Position numbers and translations under genes: made by a program
The notes under the pieces: model-generated
What the model saw: the letters and a program-made list of their open reading frames with translations, nothing else
The model's database searches: none
Told to the model about the DNA's origin: nothing
Source: Harmothoe impar
Lineage: Eukaryota > Annelida > Polychaeta > Phyllodocida > Polynoidae
Direction: 5' to 3'
Assembly: GCA_947462335.1 (NCBI GenBank)
Contig: OX381707.1
Span: 38,057,618 to 38,121,617, forward strand
DNA: 64,000 nt
Part shown: positions 36,401 to 50,175 of the stretch, piece by piece
Numbering within the stretch: the stretch's first letter is position 1
Layout of the letters: each line of letters opens with the position of its first letter

Positions 36401-39393
36401 GTTCTTTATTAGAAGTCGCAAGGCCGTGAAATGAGGCAAGAAAACGTAATTCTGAAGGTCCCCTTTTAAAAAGCAGAGGGTGGAAAGTTGAATCCCTCAT
36501 CAATTCATTGGAGGCTGGATCCCTTTGACTGTGGACAGCAGGTGGGGGCTTGTGTATAGAATAGTCCCTGGGGTGTGATCAGGAGAGAACACACCTCCAC
36601 ATCCCACCTTTACCTATGCAGCCCCACACCCCTCCCCCAACAGAACCACTTTCTCTCACCTCAGGAGCCTATTCAATGCTGAAAGACAGATAGCCATGGT
36701 ATAAAAACCAAAGGAAGTGCATCTAGGTTGAAACTGTGATGTTGTTACAAATAATATTAGAGGTGCACTGTACCTGCTGTCTTATATTCAGGGTGGTGTT
36801 ACTTTATATGTGTGACCTGTGCAGAGGTGTGTGCTGTCTATCCATATAAGATGCGAACATCAGGATTTAACCCAGAAGTATTGAAATACACCCATGACAC
36901 GTTGCCTCTCGTTTAAACTAAGTTAAAGGCCAAGTTGTCCGAAATAGAACTCCACATTTGATTTATAAATGGGATACATCGATGTAAAATTATTCTGATG
37001 AAATGCTCAAGATTCAGATGCGAGATACAGATTGTTATTTAATTTCCATGTGGTTTCTTCTGATGGAAAAACATTCATGGCATTTTAAAATTATTTGATA
37101 TAGAGGGACTGAAGAGACCACCACAAAGGCGCTTGTCAAATAAACCTCTCCTATGTGACACCGATCTCCCCTGGATGTAGAGCGCCAGACAGACTTTACA
37201 CCTGATCTCCTACCTGGTTACCTTGGTAACCTGTTTCTATTCCCCCTCTCCAAAAGGGCAGGTAAAATTTACAACCAGTTTCTTAGTGACTTCTAGCTAC
37301 TTCTACCCTCCGCCCACAGTCCTCTAAACTTGACGACTCAAGAGGGTTCCCCTTAAAAGCCATACTTAAATGGTAAGTGGGTTTAATAAACCTGTATTTC
37401 ATAACATGTTATTTCCCAGCAGATAAGAGGGTGGGAGGGGCCCAGTGCTATTAACCTAACAGGCATGTACATGGCATTGTGTAGTAAAAGTGTAATTTGG
37501 CCGACAAGTATGGCTTGTTAACAGTGCATTTAGTTACAGCACTAGGGTGTTTTTCCTAGGTGGTCGTGTCTACAGCTATATTCAACTCGACTGTGTGGCT
37601 TGGATTTGAACTTGTGAATTGAATTAGAGCAGCCAGGATTTTATCAAGTGTAGCCTAAGCTCAAAGTCCACAAGGGATCCCTGCATGACACCTTGCAGCC
37701 CCATAGTCATACAGGTCTCTGCAGCTTAGACCATGTTGCTCTATAGGTAGACGCATCGCTGTATTTTATGTGCTTTGAGTATATATTTTTTTCTAATTTT
37801 ATTTTACTTCTGTGAAATCAGGCACTGTCTTTATTGTTCTGCAACCTACAGGAGGTGTCTGGAGGACCCCAGGAGACAATAGTACCCATGAGAATACGTC
37901 AAGGTAGACTCAATTTGAGGAGGATGAGAGAGGGAGAGGAAAAAAGAAGATGGAGACAATACATACTGAGACAGAGACGCTCTGTCATCATACATGTACT
38001 GGGAAACTTGAGTTTCTAAAGGTAATAAAATGCAGTTTTGACCATGCCCACAATTCCATGGAAACTCTAGTTCTTTTAGATATCAGGTCCCCTCTATTGG
38101 AATGAGGAACACTGAATCTCTTAGGCTACCTGTTCCTCATTAAAATCAGTAGAATGGACGCTCCACAATTTCTCTAAAAACAATGTAACTTTGTGAGTGA
38201 TATACGTGCAAATATACAGAGAATTATCTACTATAGTTTGTACACTAACCCTGCTCTGGCTAATCACAACAGAGCCATGTATAACTGTGCTTAACATGAA
38301 GTTATTATCTCTGCTACCTACTGGAAAGAAATAATGGCTTCGGATTAATTACTTAGTACCCCATTAACCCTGGAAGAGTGCCATCCTAATTACTAAGTGA
38401 TTACAACTATATGCCCCTGTGGCTTATCTTCTCCAGCTCATATTTATCGTACGTAAAATGGGGTAGACATTTGTAAGAATATACAAAATACAACGCATAC
38501 ATCTCTAGTGTTTCATTTTCATTCTGGCAGTCATTTCAATTCTAGGCACACACGTATTATATGTTTTGCTCAAGTTGTTTAGTCAGTGCAAAAGGGTATA
38601 ATGTAGTTTGGGGGTGCGCTTGTGTGGGTTAATTATCTCCCCATTATGTAGGTGAACATTACTGTAATTACTGATTATTCTGAGCCCAATGTGATACTGG
38701 CTAATTATTGGATCACCTGTAGCAGGTTTAGCCCTTCTTATAGCGTTACACTTGTATGCCCTGCTTTATGGAAATAGCTCCACTGGAAGGTGTTGATATC
38801 TTCATGGCTTGTAAATGGTAGATTTGCATAGATCTGCATAGCTTATCAACATCCCACCGACTCGGGATCCCAGGTCTCACTCATCAACTCCTTGGGCCCC
38901 CTCCCACAGATATATCCCCCCCCCCCCCCCACGCTTCCCTCCAAGCTCACGTTGACATCTGTAGCCGGGAGACACGGAGTATTTGCCGACACCTTAACCA
39001 TGTTTGCCACCGTCGTTAGCGCCACCGGAAGCAGTAAGACCCCTGCGTGCGCAGACCAACATGTGACGTCACAAGGCCGCTGAGACGCCATGCAGAAGCT
39101 GTGTCTTACCATCTTACAGTGGGGGCCCTTGTATAAGTGTGAAGCATGAATACACAAACTCTCATTTCTCTAACCAGTGCAGCTTAAGAAATAAAACCGC
39201 GTCGCAAGGCTTTCTTTACATCAACCTATGACCATACCTGACTTACCAAGAATGAAACACTTTCTATGATACCAGGTATTTCAGCCATGAGATACTTTCC
39301 TTGTTCAGACTGTTTTATGCAGTCCTTAGCCTCACGACGGCGAACTTTGTAAAGCATTCTGAGAGAGGCGTTTGTGGATGACAAGGGATCGAT

Positions 39394-39505
39394 ATCAACT
39401 AGCTACACCCATATAAGAGGCTACCATCAACTAACTACACCCATATAAGAGACAGGATGGCTGCCATCAACTAGCTACACCCATATAAGAGACAAGATGG
39501 CTGCC
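39394..39505. repeat. Tandem repeat of a 40-bp unit, about 3 copies
   Basis: Copies begin ATCAACTAGCTACACCCATA at 39394 (32 bp, shortened), 39426 (40 bp) and 39466 (40 bp). The two full units contain GGATGGCTGCC or AGATGGCTGCC, resembling the YY1 core. Confidence 0.85.
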
Positions 39506-40549
39506 ATCAGAGGGTGACCACCAACAGTATACCACAAAAATAGGTTACCATGGCGAGTGTCCGTATACCTGTAAGCCACACACTGAGATCAAATATGTCG
39601 GGTAATAACATGGGGGGAGGGGGGGGCGTACACACAGCCACACACATAAAGCAGGTTTATTAGCTGTGTATGGGGGGGGGGGGGGGGTGGCAGTGTGTAG
39701 AGATGATAAGCAATACGAAAGTGGTCTTTCACTGCAGGTCACAATGTGTCTAAAGATCCCATGTTAAAACATCTACTCAAAGAGAAAGGAATATTTTACG
39801 TATAAAATATTATTGCATCATGCTGCAGTCCGTCGGACAAGCTACATCAGAAGCCGATGTATGTATCTGGTATATGGACGCGAGAAGGACGGGAGGTTAA
39901 ACTTTACATGAATCATCCATCAACATGTGATATCGCCGGGTTTTCTTATCTCTAGTCAATGGGTATACACCCTCAGGTAGGAGCGACTACTGAGGAGGTG
40001 ACCAGGAAGCGTGAAACACGCGACAACCTGGGATCAAGGTCGGGGTCTTCGTGGAGAGCAGTGGAGGATCCAACTCGTGCCGGGGTCATCGGCCGTCTTA
40101 CACAGATGATCCAAATTCAGACTATTTAGAGGGGAAAGGCAATTGACTCCGTTTTCAAACAAGCCACCCTGTGCCACAATGCATTCTGAGCCTAATACCA
40201 GGAAACCTCCCCCTCCCCCCACCACCACCACACGCACTGTTCTGTGGGGGGATCTTTGAGGCTAAGGCAAATGGAAGCCCTATTTGGACGAATAGCCCAT
40301 ACACCTGCCTCTTCCTTCTTGTTTCTCCTGGGCCTGGTTTCCATGTCCTCAGCAGGAAACATGGGAAAGTGTGCTGATCAAATTTCAACTCTCCCAATAT
40401 CAACAATGCTACACATTACTTTCCAACCATCCCCCAGCTTATAAGCCCACCTATACCCACAATACATATAATTATAGACTCCTCCCTCAAGAACAATCCC
40501 AAATTGGTTCAAACTACGGAGATACCCTTGGCACGCCTCGGCAGACGAC

Positions 40550-40670
40550 AATTAAATAATACGTCACTGTCGGCGCACCCAGATAGGGATCGCACCTTTC
40601 TGCCGCGAGGTGACGCCACACGCCATCCTGTCGCCATGGTGACGCCGTGTGACGTCACAAACAGGATGTT
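40550..40670. promoter_or_regulatory. CpG-rich patch with CRE
   Basis: CG dinucleotides are dense and a perfect TGACGTCA lies at 40650-40657, with further ACGTCA and TGACGC half-sites nearby. It could be a distal promoter or enhancer. No transcript evidence is available. Confidence 0.25.
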
Positions 40671-43600
40671 TGGGGTGCACAGGGGAGGCCGGATCAGACT
40701 GTGGCTACCAGGTGTACACAGTGAGATATGGGGATCAGAGGTTGAGGGATCCACTATAAGCCTACTGATAAGGCGCTAACTTGACATATGGATTGTTCTT
40801 GGTAAAGCATGGTGCACATGCCCGGTGCACATGTCTTGGCAACGTTGTACATGTCCTTGTCTTAAAGGACGGCAATGAGGAATGTTCTACACTATGTCCT
40901 GTATTGAATAAAGATATTTTTCTGTAGGCCTATATCCTCTATCATTATCTCATTATTGTTGTGTGTGTGTGTGGGGGGGGGGGGGGGTAATGCACTTTAC
41001 TTTCCAAAACTTTGTAGATAGCAATATATATAGGACTTAATCTTTCAGTGTTTAACACGTTGGCCTGCTACCGTGCACCCAAGGGCTCCATTATCAGAGT
41101 AGGCGTTATGTCAGGCTCAAAGACCTGGAGAAGTGCTTAGAACCTACTGATGGTCTATTTGATGTGCACACGTCGGTTTAACATCTTAAGGATAGGGCTG
41201 CACAAACATAACAGTGGCTCCAAATCTTCCCATCCCATGTGCCCATCCAGGGTCCATGGTGTACCTCCAGTAGGGGCTACCCCCAGGGGCTACCAGTAGA
41301 GGCACACGGGTGGGAGGCCGGTGGGAGGTCTCCAGGCACTGCTCTGGTGGTGAGAAGGGTAGTGAATAGGTGTGAGACAGGTCCTTTGATGTTCACCTGA
41401 TCCAAGTGTAATCATGTGGACATAGGCGTTACCTATACAGGAGGTGAGAGAGTACTCCAGGACCCTCAGGTATAATACCATATGAATCCATTACCATCCA
41501 TGGGGGTAGTCCCATTTTGTACTAAGCAACCATATGGGTGTAGCACAGGTAAAATCAAAATATAAAATATCATATTCAATTCTTCTTTTTGCATATAAAA
41601 TAATTTCATTGATTCTACGATTTTTAAAAGTATGGCTATCTGACTGAAGCACTCGTTTACTCCGAATGCAGTGCTGTAGGACAATTAATAACATCAGGTA
41701 CATTGCATCAAACAGCAATGGGTCTACATGTATCTCTTTACTAGCGTTGTCCCTTGTCCTTACAGGATGTTTAGTGTAAATACACATGTATACATGCCAC
41801 ACCAACGTAATAGCCCCTAGCTAGGCCATAACAACAAGATAATTTGCAGGAAGGTTTATCAGTTAACAACCTCTTTCATGTTAAACTCTCTGCGGTAGGC
41901 CACTGTATAGTGTCCCATGATATGGAATGAATCATAATCGTGCAAAACTATTTTATCAGAGAGTGTAATCACCACTACCCTCTGACACAGAGGCATGATC
42001 CAAACTCCCAATGGTATGCAGCCTCCTACAAGTTGGATCCTCCTGTAATAGACATGTTGGATCCTAATCCCCAGGCCCCATATTCTCTGCTAAATTCCTG
42101 CCTGTCATTAGCAAGCCTGTGATCAACCTGCGTGCCCAGTTCAGGCGCCATGGCGGGGTGCCTCGGCGTGGTTGTTAAGACATAAAGGAGCATTTTGTGT
42201 TTATACTTGTGCTTTTTTACTTTCTATAGGCATGTTTTTAAGCTATTTGTTCGTGCCAGCAACTGATAGCGTATCTCATAAATAAAGGACTCATTTCTGA
42301 CCACCAGGGAAGTACAGGGAAAGCTTCTGGAGGTTAGGACCCAGGGCTACACTGGGAATGGTGGATGGGGCTAGCTGGACAGGTAGATATTTACTTGAAA
42401 TAATCATAAAGTAATGGTTGGCTTATGAAATTAATGGTACCAAGGATATGGATGAATAATTTTTACATATCCCGCGTCTATATTGGCTCTGGTAGAGTCA
42501 GTTAAACACATGCATATAGTTGTACCTATAATTATGTTAAAGACCTACTAGAGAATGTAAGGTAATGGTAAGTAAATCCTCAGCTTAAGGATGGTTGCTC
42601 AGAGAGGGGGGCAATCGTCATGTGCTGGAGGGAAGACCCTGGATATGGTAGCAAATAACTCCCAATCCCAGCCAAGTACCCAAACTTTCCATCAGCTGTG
42701 AATGTACGTAGTGTGTAGGGTGTTATTCAGAGCATGAATACGACGTCTGTGTTTGCCCCACCTCATCCTGCAGCCCCCCCCCCCCCCGAGATCCTATAGC
42801 ACGCTATACAGCTGAGCATCTTCCATTGGGGCTCCATCTCCACCCTGTGTCTATTTCTTGAGGGTTCTCCACCACAGTGTCTTACCATGACTATACCTTA
42901 CAGCAAAGCTGATTCATATTTGGCTAGAGACCATTTTCATATTTTCACTCTCATCTCTTTTCTCCCTATAGCTGTCTACCCCCGGGTGTCTACCCCCTCC
43001 AAGTCTGTACTCTAAGACTTCACAACCTGAGCCTACAAGGGAGGGGGGGGGGTCTCCCGCCACCCAGTCGCATCCATCCCGGATCTTGGTGGGATTTGTG
43101 AGGGGCAGTGGTTGGCAGGTGAGGAGGTTCGTCACAGAGTCAGATAAAGAGGAGAGAGGGGGTGGTAAGGAGGGCAGTATAAGAAACATGAATCCCGTCC
43201 TCCCCTCACGGCTCTAAAGGACACCCCTTCACCCAGGTGTAGGGGGGCTCCGTCAGGGGCCTGCATGACTCAACCCCGACTCCTTCAAATGGATGTAGAG
43301 ACGCAGTTTCGTCTACTCAATCGTTTTAAAAAAGCTTTTGACTTTCCTTCTGGTCTATGACCTATTTAGGCATACGTATCTGAACAGAACGACATTGTAC
43401 GTATACACGTATGCCTACTGTAATTAATTCAGCATTATGGAATAGGTTGAAAACAGGACAGACTCCTTTTATCTAAGAATGCATGGAAGCAATTCAGAGC
43501 GTAATGATTTATCACAATGTATTGCCTGCCGATCTTTGGAAGAAGGCTTTCCTCATACCATAGCCATTGCTCATAGTTTTAAGGTTATCAATATTGCATC

Positions 43601-44329
43601 AATAAAAATCTCCATTTTATTATAGCTGTGGCTTATTTGACCATACATATTTGGTTAGTAGCATTTAATTGCCTTGATATTTTTGAATGGGACTGGTTCA
43701 GTAGATATTAGCTCACACTGACCACTAAGACCAGAACAGGGAATGGGCGGGAATCATCACCCAATACGCGAATTGTGCCTTATATGCATTCAACTGTATT
43801 TAAGTCAAATAATATCAAAATGCTATCAGTAACCAGCCCTAGGGTGTCTTATTAGAGGCAATAAGGTCTGGGACAGTGCTGTTATGACCAATCACCAGAT
43901 GTAATTGCATGCTCAAACTACCATTAGGCTAATGCTAACCACATCTCTGAGTGGGCAGGTCCATTTTGAAAAATGGCGACTTCCTGTTCCCAGAAACCCC
44001 ACACACACGTGACCAAAGTGCGGCACCAGCTGGTAGGCGTGGCGCCCTCTATGGCCTTTTGATTAATCACGGTGTGTAATTATAAGTCAGCATAGAAACA
44101 GACTTTCTGTGCAGGGTGCGTGAGGGAGACTAGTTAAAAAATACACCCCCTCCTCGAAACCCTCCCCAGCTCAGGCCCAGTGATAATTATAACTTCTCTA
44201 CCATCTTTGTGGGCGCAGTATTTTCCCAAGGGAACACTGACTTGCCGTTCACTTCCGTTAGAACCCCAAAGTCTACAATGCACAGTATAACAAAAAAAAG
44301 TAACGGGTCTTCAAGGAACTCTTTCTTTA

Positions 44330-44580
44330 GCCTTTCTGCGTCGGTGACCGCGGAGGCGCTACCGGTCCCCTAGGTGTGCTTCGGCCCTGGGGCATATTCC
44401 CACTAGAAGGATACAAACACCCTGAAAGAAAGACCAAAAATGCTCTTTGGAAAAACCTGCGCTGCCCCCTTGCGGGGTTCCAGGGGAAAGCAGCCAAAGC
44501 CGCGCGGGAACCAGCTGAGGTTGGTTTCCGAGTGAAAATGTCGTCTGCTGACCAGTTCCGCTTGTGCGCGCATCATTAGA
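44330..44580. promoter_or_regulatory. CpG-rich patch with CTCF-like motif
   Basis: CG-dense DNA surrounded by AT-rich sequence. On the minus strand CCGCAAGGGGGCAG (about 44462-44475) matches the CTCF core CCGCGNGGNGGCAG at all but one fixed position. Candidate regulatory island; function inferred from motif only. Confidence 0.3.
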
Positions 44581-45900
44581 CACCAAGAATGACTGAACAA
44601 AAAGAGTGTTTCCGATTCAAAACACCTGCTATCGTCTGCTGGGCTAATTACAAGGGCAGACGACGGCTAAGACGCGGGAAACCGACCAGGTTTGCGTCCA
44701 GTGTATACGGACTTCCTGCAGGGCATCTCATTCGAATAGAATCAGAAATTCAATAGAGTGAATGAAACATTTTAAGTTTTATTTGTGTGGGTCCGATGAA
44801 GGACTCCTAATACGCAGTTTCAACAGGTGGCCAAGGAACCTGTTGATATACACCAGGTATTAGGTATAGGTTCTAGTGCTGTATGGGGTTTACCCCTATT
44901 ACTATCTGAATGTATCAGAAAGCTGTAGTTAGATATGCATGAGCATGGTAATACAAACAGGAGCCAATGTGCTTGTCTGTCACACAGGTGCCTGTGGCAA
45001 CTTAATTAAAGCTGCAATACTTACAATATTCTCTGGTGTCTAGTTAATGGTCTAATATAGTCACCTCTCGTATGCTGATCCACTTCCACGATAAGCAAGA
45101 ATTCATTCACAAACCTATCGCAATGTCCATGTCAGGTTTATCCTAAAACAATGTGAAGTCAAATCGTCCTCTCACCCAAATGCCTCAGAAGTGAATAGGT
45201 CAGATCACAGTTCATGAGAAGCATTGCTCAATCACAGTGAGTGACATAGGATACCAAAATAAGGCATTGAATCCTTATCATTTAAAGTACAGCAGATCTC
45301 TTGAGACGTTAGAGATAATACAGCAAACAACATTGGTTCCCTAGCTATTACTGCTAATAATAAGTTTACAAACAAAGGACAAAGTATGGACATGTTATTC
45401 TTCAATAAAATGGGTATTGGCATTTTCTTTAATAGTGCATTAACCACAAGAATGTACATGATAACATATAAATAGCCATGCAGTAAGCATGTACACGTAT
45501 TTTAGACTATAGATGCACTCGTCGACTGATAAGCCTATAGTGTCTATCCTACATGTTATGTTTAGTCATCACATCAACCTTTGACCACTGATATTTTCTC
45601 CCCATAGTAGTGTAATGTTTTACTTTTTATACTACAACTGTAGTCTGTAGGCTAGTTGGGAGAAGGGCTTTTTATAATCATGTTTTGACTCAAAGCGACC
45701 ACCTTTTTAGGCCTCCAAAGCTTCGAGTCTATTTAGTGTTATTAGTAAAGTGCTCCAAGGTATTGTCCACTCAATCTTAAACAAATCAAGACGTCATGGG
45801 CCCCTCGATCTGTAATCCGTCTCTTTCTATAGCGGTCTAACTAACAGGGCATATAAAGCGCCATTGTGTGGTAGTAGCGACAGAGAAGCAAACTAACTCC

Positions 45901-45989
45901 CATAAAGTTCATACTATAACAAATGAATTGATACTAATCCATCACCATAAAGTTCATACTATAACAAATGAATTGATACTAATCCATCA
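45901..45989. repeat. 45-bp perfect tandem duplication
   Basis: The unit beginning CATAAAGTTCATACTATAAC occupies 45901-45945 and again 45946-45989 without internal difference, implying a recent event. Confidence 0.95.
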
Positions 45990-47368
45990 GTTATTCCATC
46001 CACCAGGAAGCAGCCAGGTCCCTGGTGGACAAGATGGCAGCGGCAGTGGGTGACCAGTGACAGTGCTATACATACAAACACTTGTCCACCTGCCGGCCAT
46101 GGCGGGCCCCTGTTGTCATGCTACAAAGACCTCTGCCTGGGGCCAGGAGCTCCATACATGAAGGTCGCATGGAGCCTGGACCCATCACTCCCTAATTATC
46201 AGCCATTTAACCCCTAGCGACCCTGTCCAACTCCAGGCTCCTGGTCGTCCAAAAGACAATGTAGCAGCGGGAGAGAGAGGGCCAATCTGTCATATTCTCA
46301 TGCTGCCCTGGAGGGGGTGGGAGGTGGTGAGTGGGAGGTAGTGGGTGGGTGGGTTGGTGGTAGTGCGTTATTGTTTAGATTTGACCACACGCGCCAGTGG
46401 TGTGGCCATCTGCCAGTACTGTATATTGCTTGTAGTGGAATGCTCGTCATAAAAGGAGAGCAAAGTGGTGAGAGGAAAAATGTGTCTATGACACAAACAA
46501 ACACATTTATTATGATTTTTCTATTATAAAACCACCTTTATGACTCACCCATGATACGTTATACGTTAGGCTTGTTTACCTATATAGTTTTATCTTGGGA
46601 CTCAAGTAAGGCTGTAGTGCACAATGTAGTGTAAATCAAAATACGGTTTAAACAACGTGATCACCTGGCCTGTCACTGTTAGTTCATACCCACCCCACAT
46701 CCACCCAGAAAACAAAAAAGAATCTCATCCACCCTTCCTTCCTTATCCGATAAATTGTCTTGATATTTTTCTTTCCCTCTGCACATGCCCCAGTTAGTCC
46801 ACCCCACTTGAGTTTCTGATGGACAAATCATACACTACTCAGTCAGCATGATTAATCAGACAGATACTAGGTTCATCTACAAAAGCATCCGTTGGGAGGC
46901 CACCATAGTATGATAATAACCCCTATCAATGACACCTCATAAAGGTTCCTCCTAACACCATGCAAATTATGTTTGCCCAACATGGCGTACACGTATGGCG
47001 TGAGGATAGGTGAATGATGAAGGCACGTGCACTTGGCTTGTGCTGGGATAAGTAGAGTAGGGAGTTCAAAAAACAGCTGACTAATTAATTTCTCACTACA
47101 CAGCTGTGTGGTGGGTCTGCGACACCTGTAACCCTAGAGCGTCTACTCAGGTGTGGTCATGCACGTCAGGTGGGGCTGGGCAGGTGCTAACAGGAGGGTG
47201 GGGGTGAGGGGATGGGACCCCTGGAACCCATCGCACCCCTGTCTCTCACCTGCTGTACATTTCCATACCCCTCACCTGGGTATCCAGGGGTGGGGGCAGG
47301 GGGTGCTGCAGTGCACACATGGTCCACGTCACGTGGCTTGATGAATGACGTTGACCAACGACCTTTAA

Positions 47369-47976
47369 GGTGGGTCAATGCCTTGATGTAAAAGTAGCTA
47401 GATTTTCGTCAGGTTTTCACCATAAGACCATAATAGCATACACTTTCCTAAGAAACTGAGAAAATAGGGGGGTCCCGGGCTATTTTCCGAGATATTTAAG
47501 CCTTAAGTTAATGTCTTATGTGATGGATTATACAGTGTTTTGCCACATATCCACATGAAATTGTATTGAAAAGTAGCTAAATTTCTATACAACTCTCCCA
47601 GAGTATAGGCTTTGATGTTTTCTATCTAGAGAATATATTTTCAACACGTGGTCCCGCACATATTTCTAAGGTTTAGGCCCATTGAAATAAAAAAATAGAA
47701 AAAAAATAGAAATATACTGAGGGCTACCTATGTATGACTTCCAATGAGGACAACCACTACAGACTGCATAGCGCAGTGGTAGAATGGCTGCCTTTATATT
47801 CAAAGGTTGGTGGTTCTCGCCCCGGTGAGGGAAAATCCATATACTATTTTATGACCATTTGATAATACTTAGGCTAATTTGAAACAAGGGTGCCCTGGTG
47901 TTCTATGGTCAAACTAGAGAATGTACCTGCGCAGAAAACGGCGCAGTGGACGAAAAAGGCATCATATTGACCCACC
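47369..47976. mobile_element. TIR element with TTAA target duplication, 608 bp
   Basis: The left end GGTGGGTCAAT and the inverted right end GGTGGGTCAAT are identical over 11 bp, each flanked by TTAA (47365-47368, 47977-47980). TTAA duplications are characteristic of piggyBac and Kolobok groups; the short TIR alone does not decide between them. No transposase frame is present. A tRNA-like segment lies inside. Confidence 0.65.
47763..47830 (+). ncRNA. tRNA-like / SINE-like pol III segment
   Basis: An A-box match (TAGCGCAGTGG, 47769-47779) and a B-box-like sequence (GGTTCTCGCCC, 47812-47822) stand 33 bp apart, as in tRNA genes. A possible anticodon stem CCTTT/AAAGG encloses a 6-nt loop and the T stem is imperfect. 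It is probably a decayed tRNA or SINE head, not a functional tRNA. Confidence 0.4.
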
Positions 47977-50083
47977 TTAAATGGTCACATTATGTGCAGT
48001 AGTTTAGTCTAAGTTGTTTTTGATTAAATCAATTTCCTAATACATGTATCATTGTTATAGACGATGCCAGTGATACTATACATGGGGCACATTTCGGACC
48101 AATCAAATTAACCAGTTATTGATGTAGTAGTACGAGACTCTTATGGTCCCCTTAAAATGTCCCAGGGCTCAGCAGGACTGTGCTCATGGAGGCAATGATG
48201 CAGGACTCTATAAGGGGCTCTTGTAGATCAAAGAACAGTGCTACTCCAGGTCTCCATCCCCTTTAACATACAACACACTCTCCCTGGTAATCTCTGCAGG
48301 GAGTAGGGGGACTGCTTTGGGTATTTACAGTGACGTCATGATTGAAGTGTCCCTCAGGTATGTGTGGACTATTATCAGGGGCTAAATGAGCGCTGCTAGC
48401 CTTACCTAACACTGGCCACTACATGCCGCTGGTATGTGCCCTCGGCACATAGACCCCTGCTCACCCCTCACCTGCACCTCTCACCCCTATACACCTGGGC
48501 ACTGGAGGTGCTGTCTACCTGTCTGTATCCAGGTAACAGGGGCATCCAGGGTACTACACACTACTCTACCTGGCTGCGGGACAGGTGCACATTCCTCCAC
48601 ATCCACCTGTTGGTAGCCGATAGAGTTACCAGACTGGGAGGGGCACCCCCTTCACCCAGACCCCCACCCCCTTCTGATTTCTCTGCTTCTAGAATCTACT
48701 GAACTCCATTGCACTCGTTACGCCCTCTGTGGTCCCTGATCGCTGTGCCCTCTGCTCATGTGACCTTGACCTTGTGTGCATGCATGTCTCTTTCCCATAA
48801 TGCAGTGGTGAGGTACAGAGATAAGAGGTGGAATTACCTGTCCCCTGGCACCCCACACCCACCCCTTTTATGTGATGCTTAGGTTACCTGCTGTTAGCGT
48901 TACACATGTGCTAAAAGCGGGGTTTTCAATGGCATGACTCTTTTTCAACATGTCGCAATGGGAAGGTCATATTTCCAAGGTCATAAGGTGAATTTCACAA
49001 GAGGGCAATGTATGAATCGTCATACTAAATTGTGTCGTTGCTTTTTGCATTAAAAGAAAAGAAATAGAGATAGGAGCCTAGATACAGAGTATCATCTGGT
49101 ATCAAACTATTTTATGGGAGGTCACAATGCATATTGTCTCAGTAATAACCCTGTTGCAAATGCGCCAAACTGTTATCTTCTCTTTCTGTAATTTTTCATA
49201 TTTTACAATGGGAGTCAGGACCAAGGACCTGATATTAGTGGTTCTCAATTGTTATTGTTTGCATGATAAAATCTGTTTATCAGTCTTGCTGTAACTGAGT
49301 TGTACTGAGGAGTGTCTATCTGGACACTCTTGGATGCTTAAAAGTTGGATACTTAACACTCTTGACAAGTAAAGAAACCAAAAATAGGACTGTTCTATCT
49401 ACGATGACCAAACTATTGAATGTTTTCTGCTGAAATCGTTGCAAAACACAGAAGTACACATACTCCTTTTAATCAAAGTTGAGTGTTAGTATAGCTATAT
49501 TACTAATGTGTAGCTCTTTACATTAACTGAGATGCTAGATTCCCCGTTCTATAAAGTTTCAAGCAGGGGAAATTCCAGGTGTTATTCTTATTGTGTGATC
49601 TTCTCTAGTGAAAGTCTATCCCTTCACCAAGCTTTGATACCACCATAGCAGATGGCTGTGGTGGCACAGGTATGCGGATACCTATGGGAGGCGGGTTCGG
49701 AAAGCTTCTTAAATCACCAGCTGAGGTGCCATCCAGGGCCTATCAGGTACCCCTATCCTCCTATCAACCCGTCCATCTGCATATTTTCCTCCAATCAGTT
49801 TCTTCATTGACTCATGTGACTGGAATATTGTTCAGGGTGATGTCACTCTTTCCATCAATCTGCTCTTTCTCTACACTGCTTTTTTTTTCAAGTTTGTAAT
49901 AAGAAAGCCTTTCCATTCTGCTATAGCATCGCTCTGTATTATTCAAAGGAGACATCTCTTTTTCGAAGTAAAAGGGCAATTGACAGGAGGGGAATCACCT
50001 TGAAATTACCTATGACCCCCCCCCCCCCCCCAAAGCCCAAGGGCCGTTGGACAACCACCATACCACCATTTCCACCTGCACTG

Positions 50084-50175
50084 CTGAACGTCCATGGCGT
50101 GGGTGGTGACGTACGCGTAGCATGACGTCACGTCACTGTCCAAAAGACGTGAACATGATAACATCACGACATTAC
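50084..50175. promoter_or_regulatory. ACGT/CRE-dense patch
   Basis: It contains TGACGTAC, TGACGTCA (50123-50130), an immediately following CGTCAC, and GACGTGA within about 60 bp. This resembles a CREB/ATF-bound element. Target gene unknown. Confidence 0.3.

Larger units (their letters stand above)
33462..47368. other. Upstream region / probable 5' intron of FGFR; no coding exon recognised
   Basis: Both strands were read; open frames are short and lack domain signatures. It holds poly(G) and poly(C) tracts (33832, 38916, 39672, 40973, 42774), tandem repeats (39394-39505, 45901-45989), CpG/CRE patches (39064, 40560-40670) and a CpG-rich patch at 44330-44580. At least one non-coding FGFR exon must lie somewhere upstream of 33461. 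Confidence 0.5.

Noticed and set aside
44036..44056. GCGCCCTCTATGGCC as a CTCF site
   Set aside because: Spacing between the CCA and AGAGGGC parts is one base short of the consensus.
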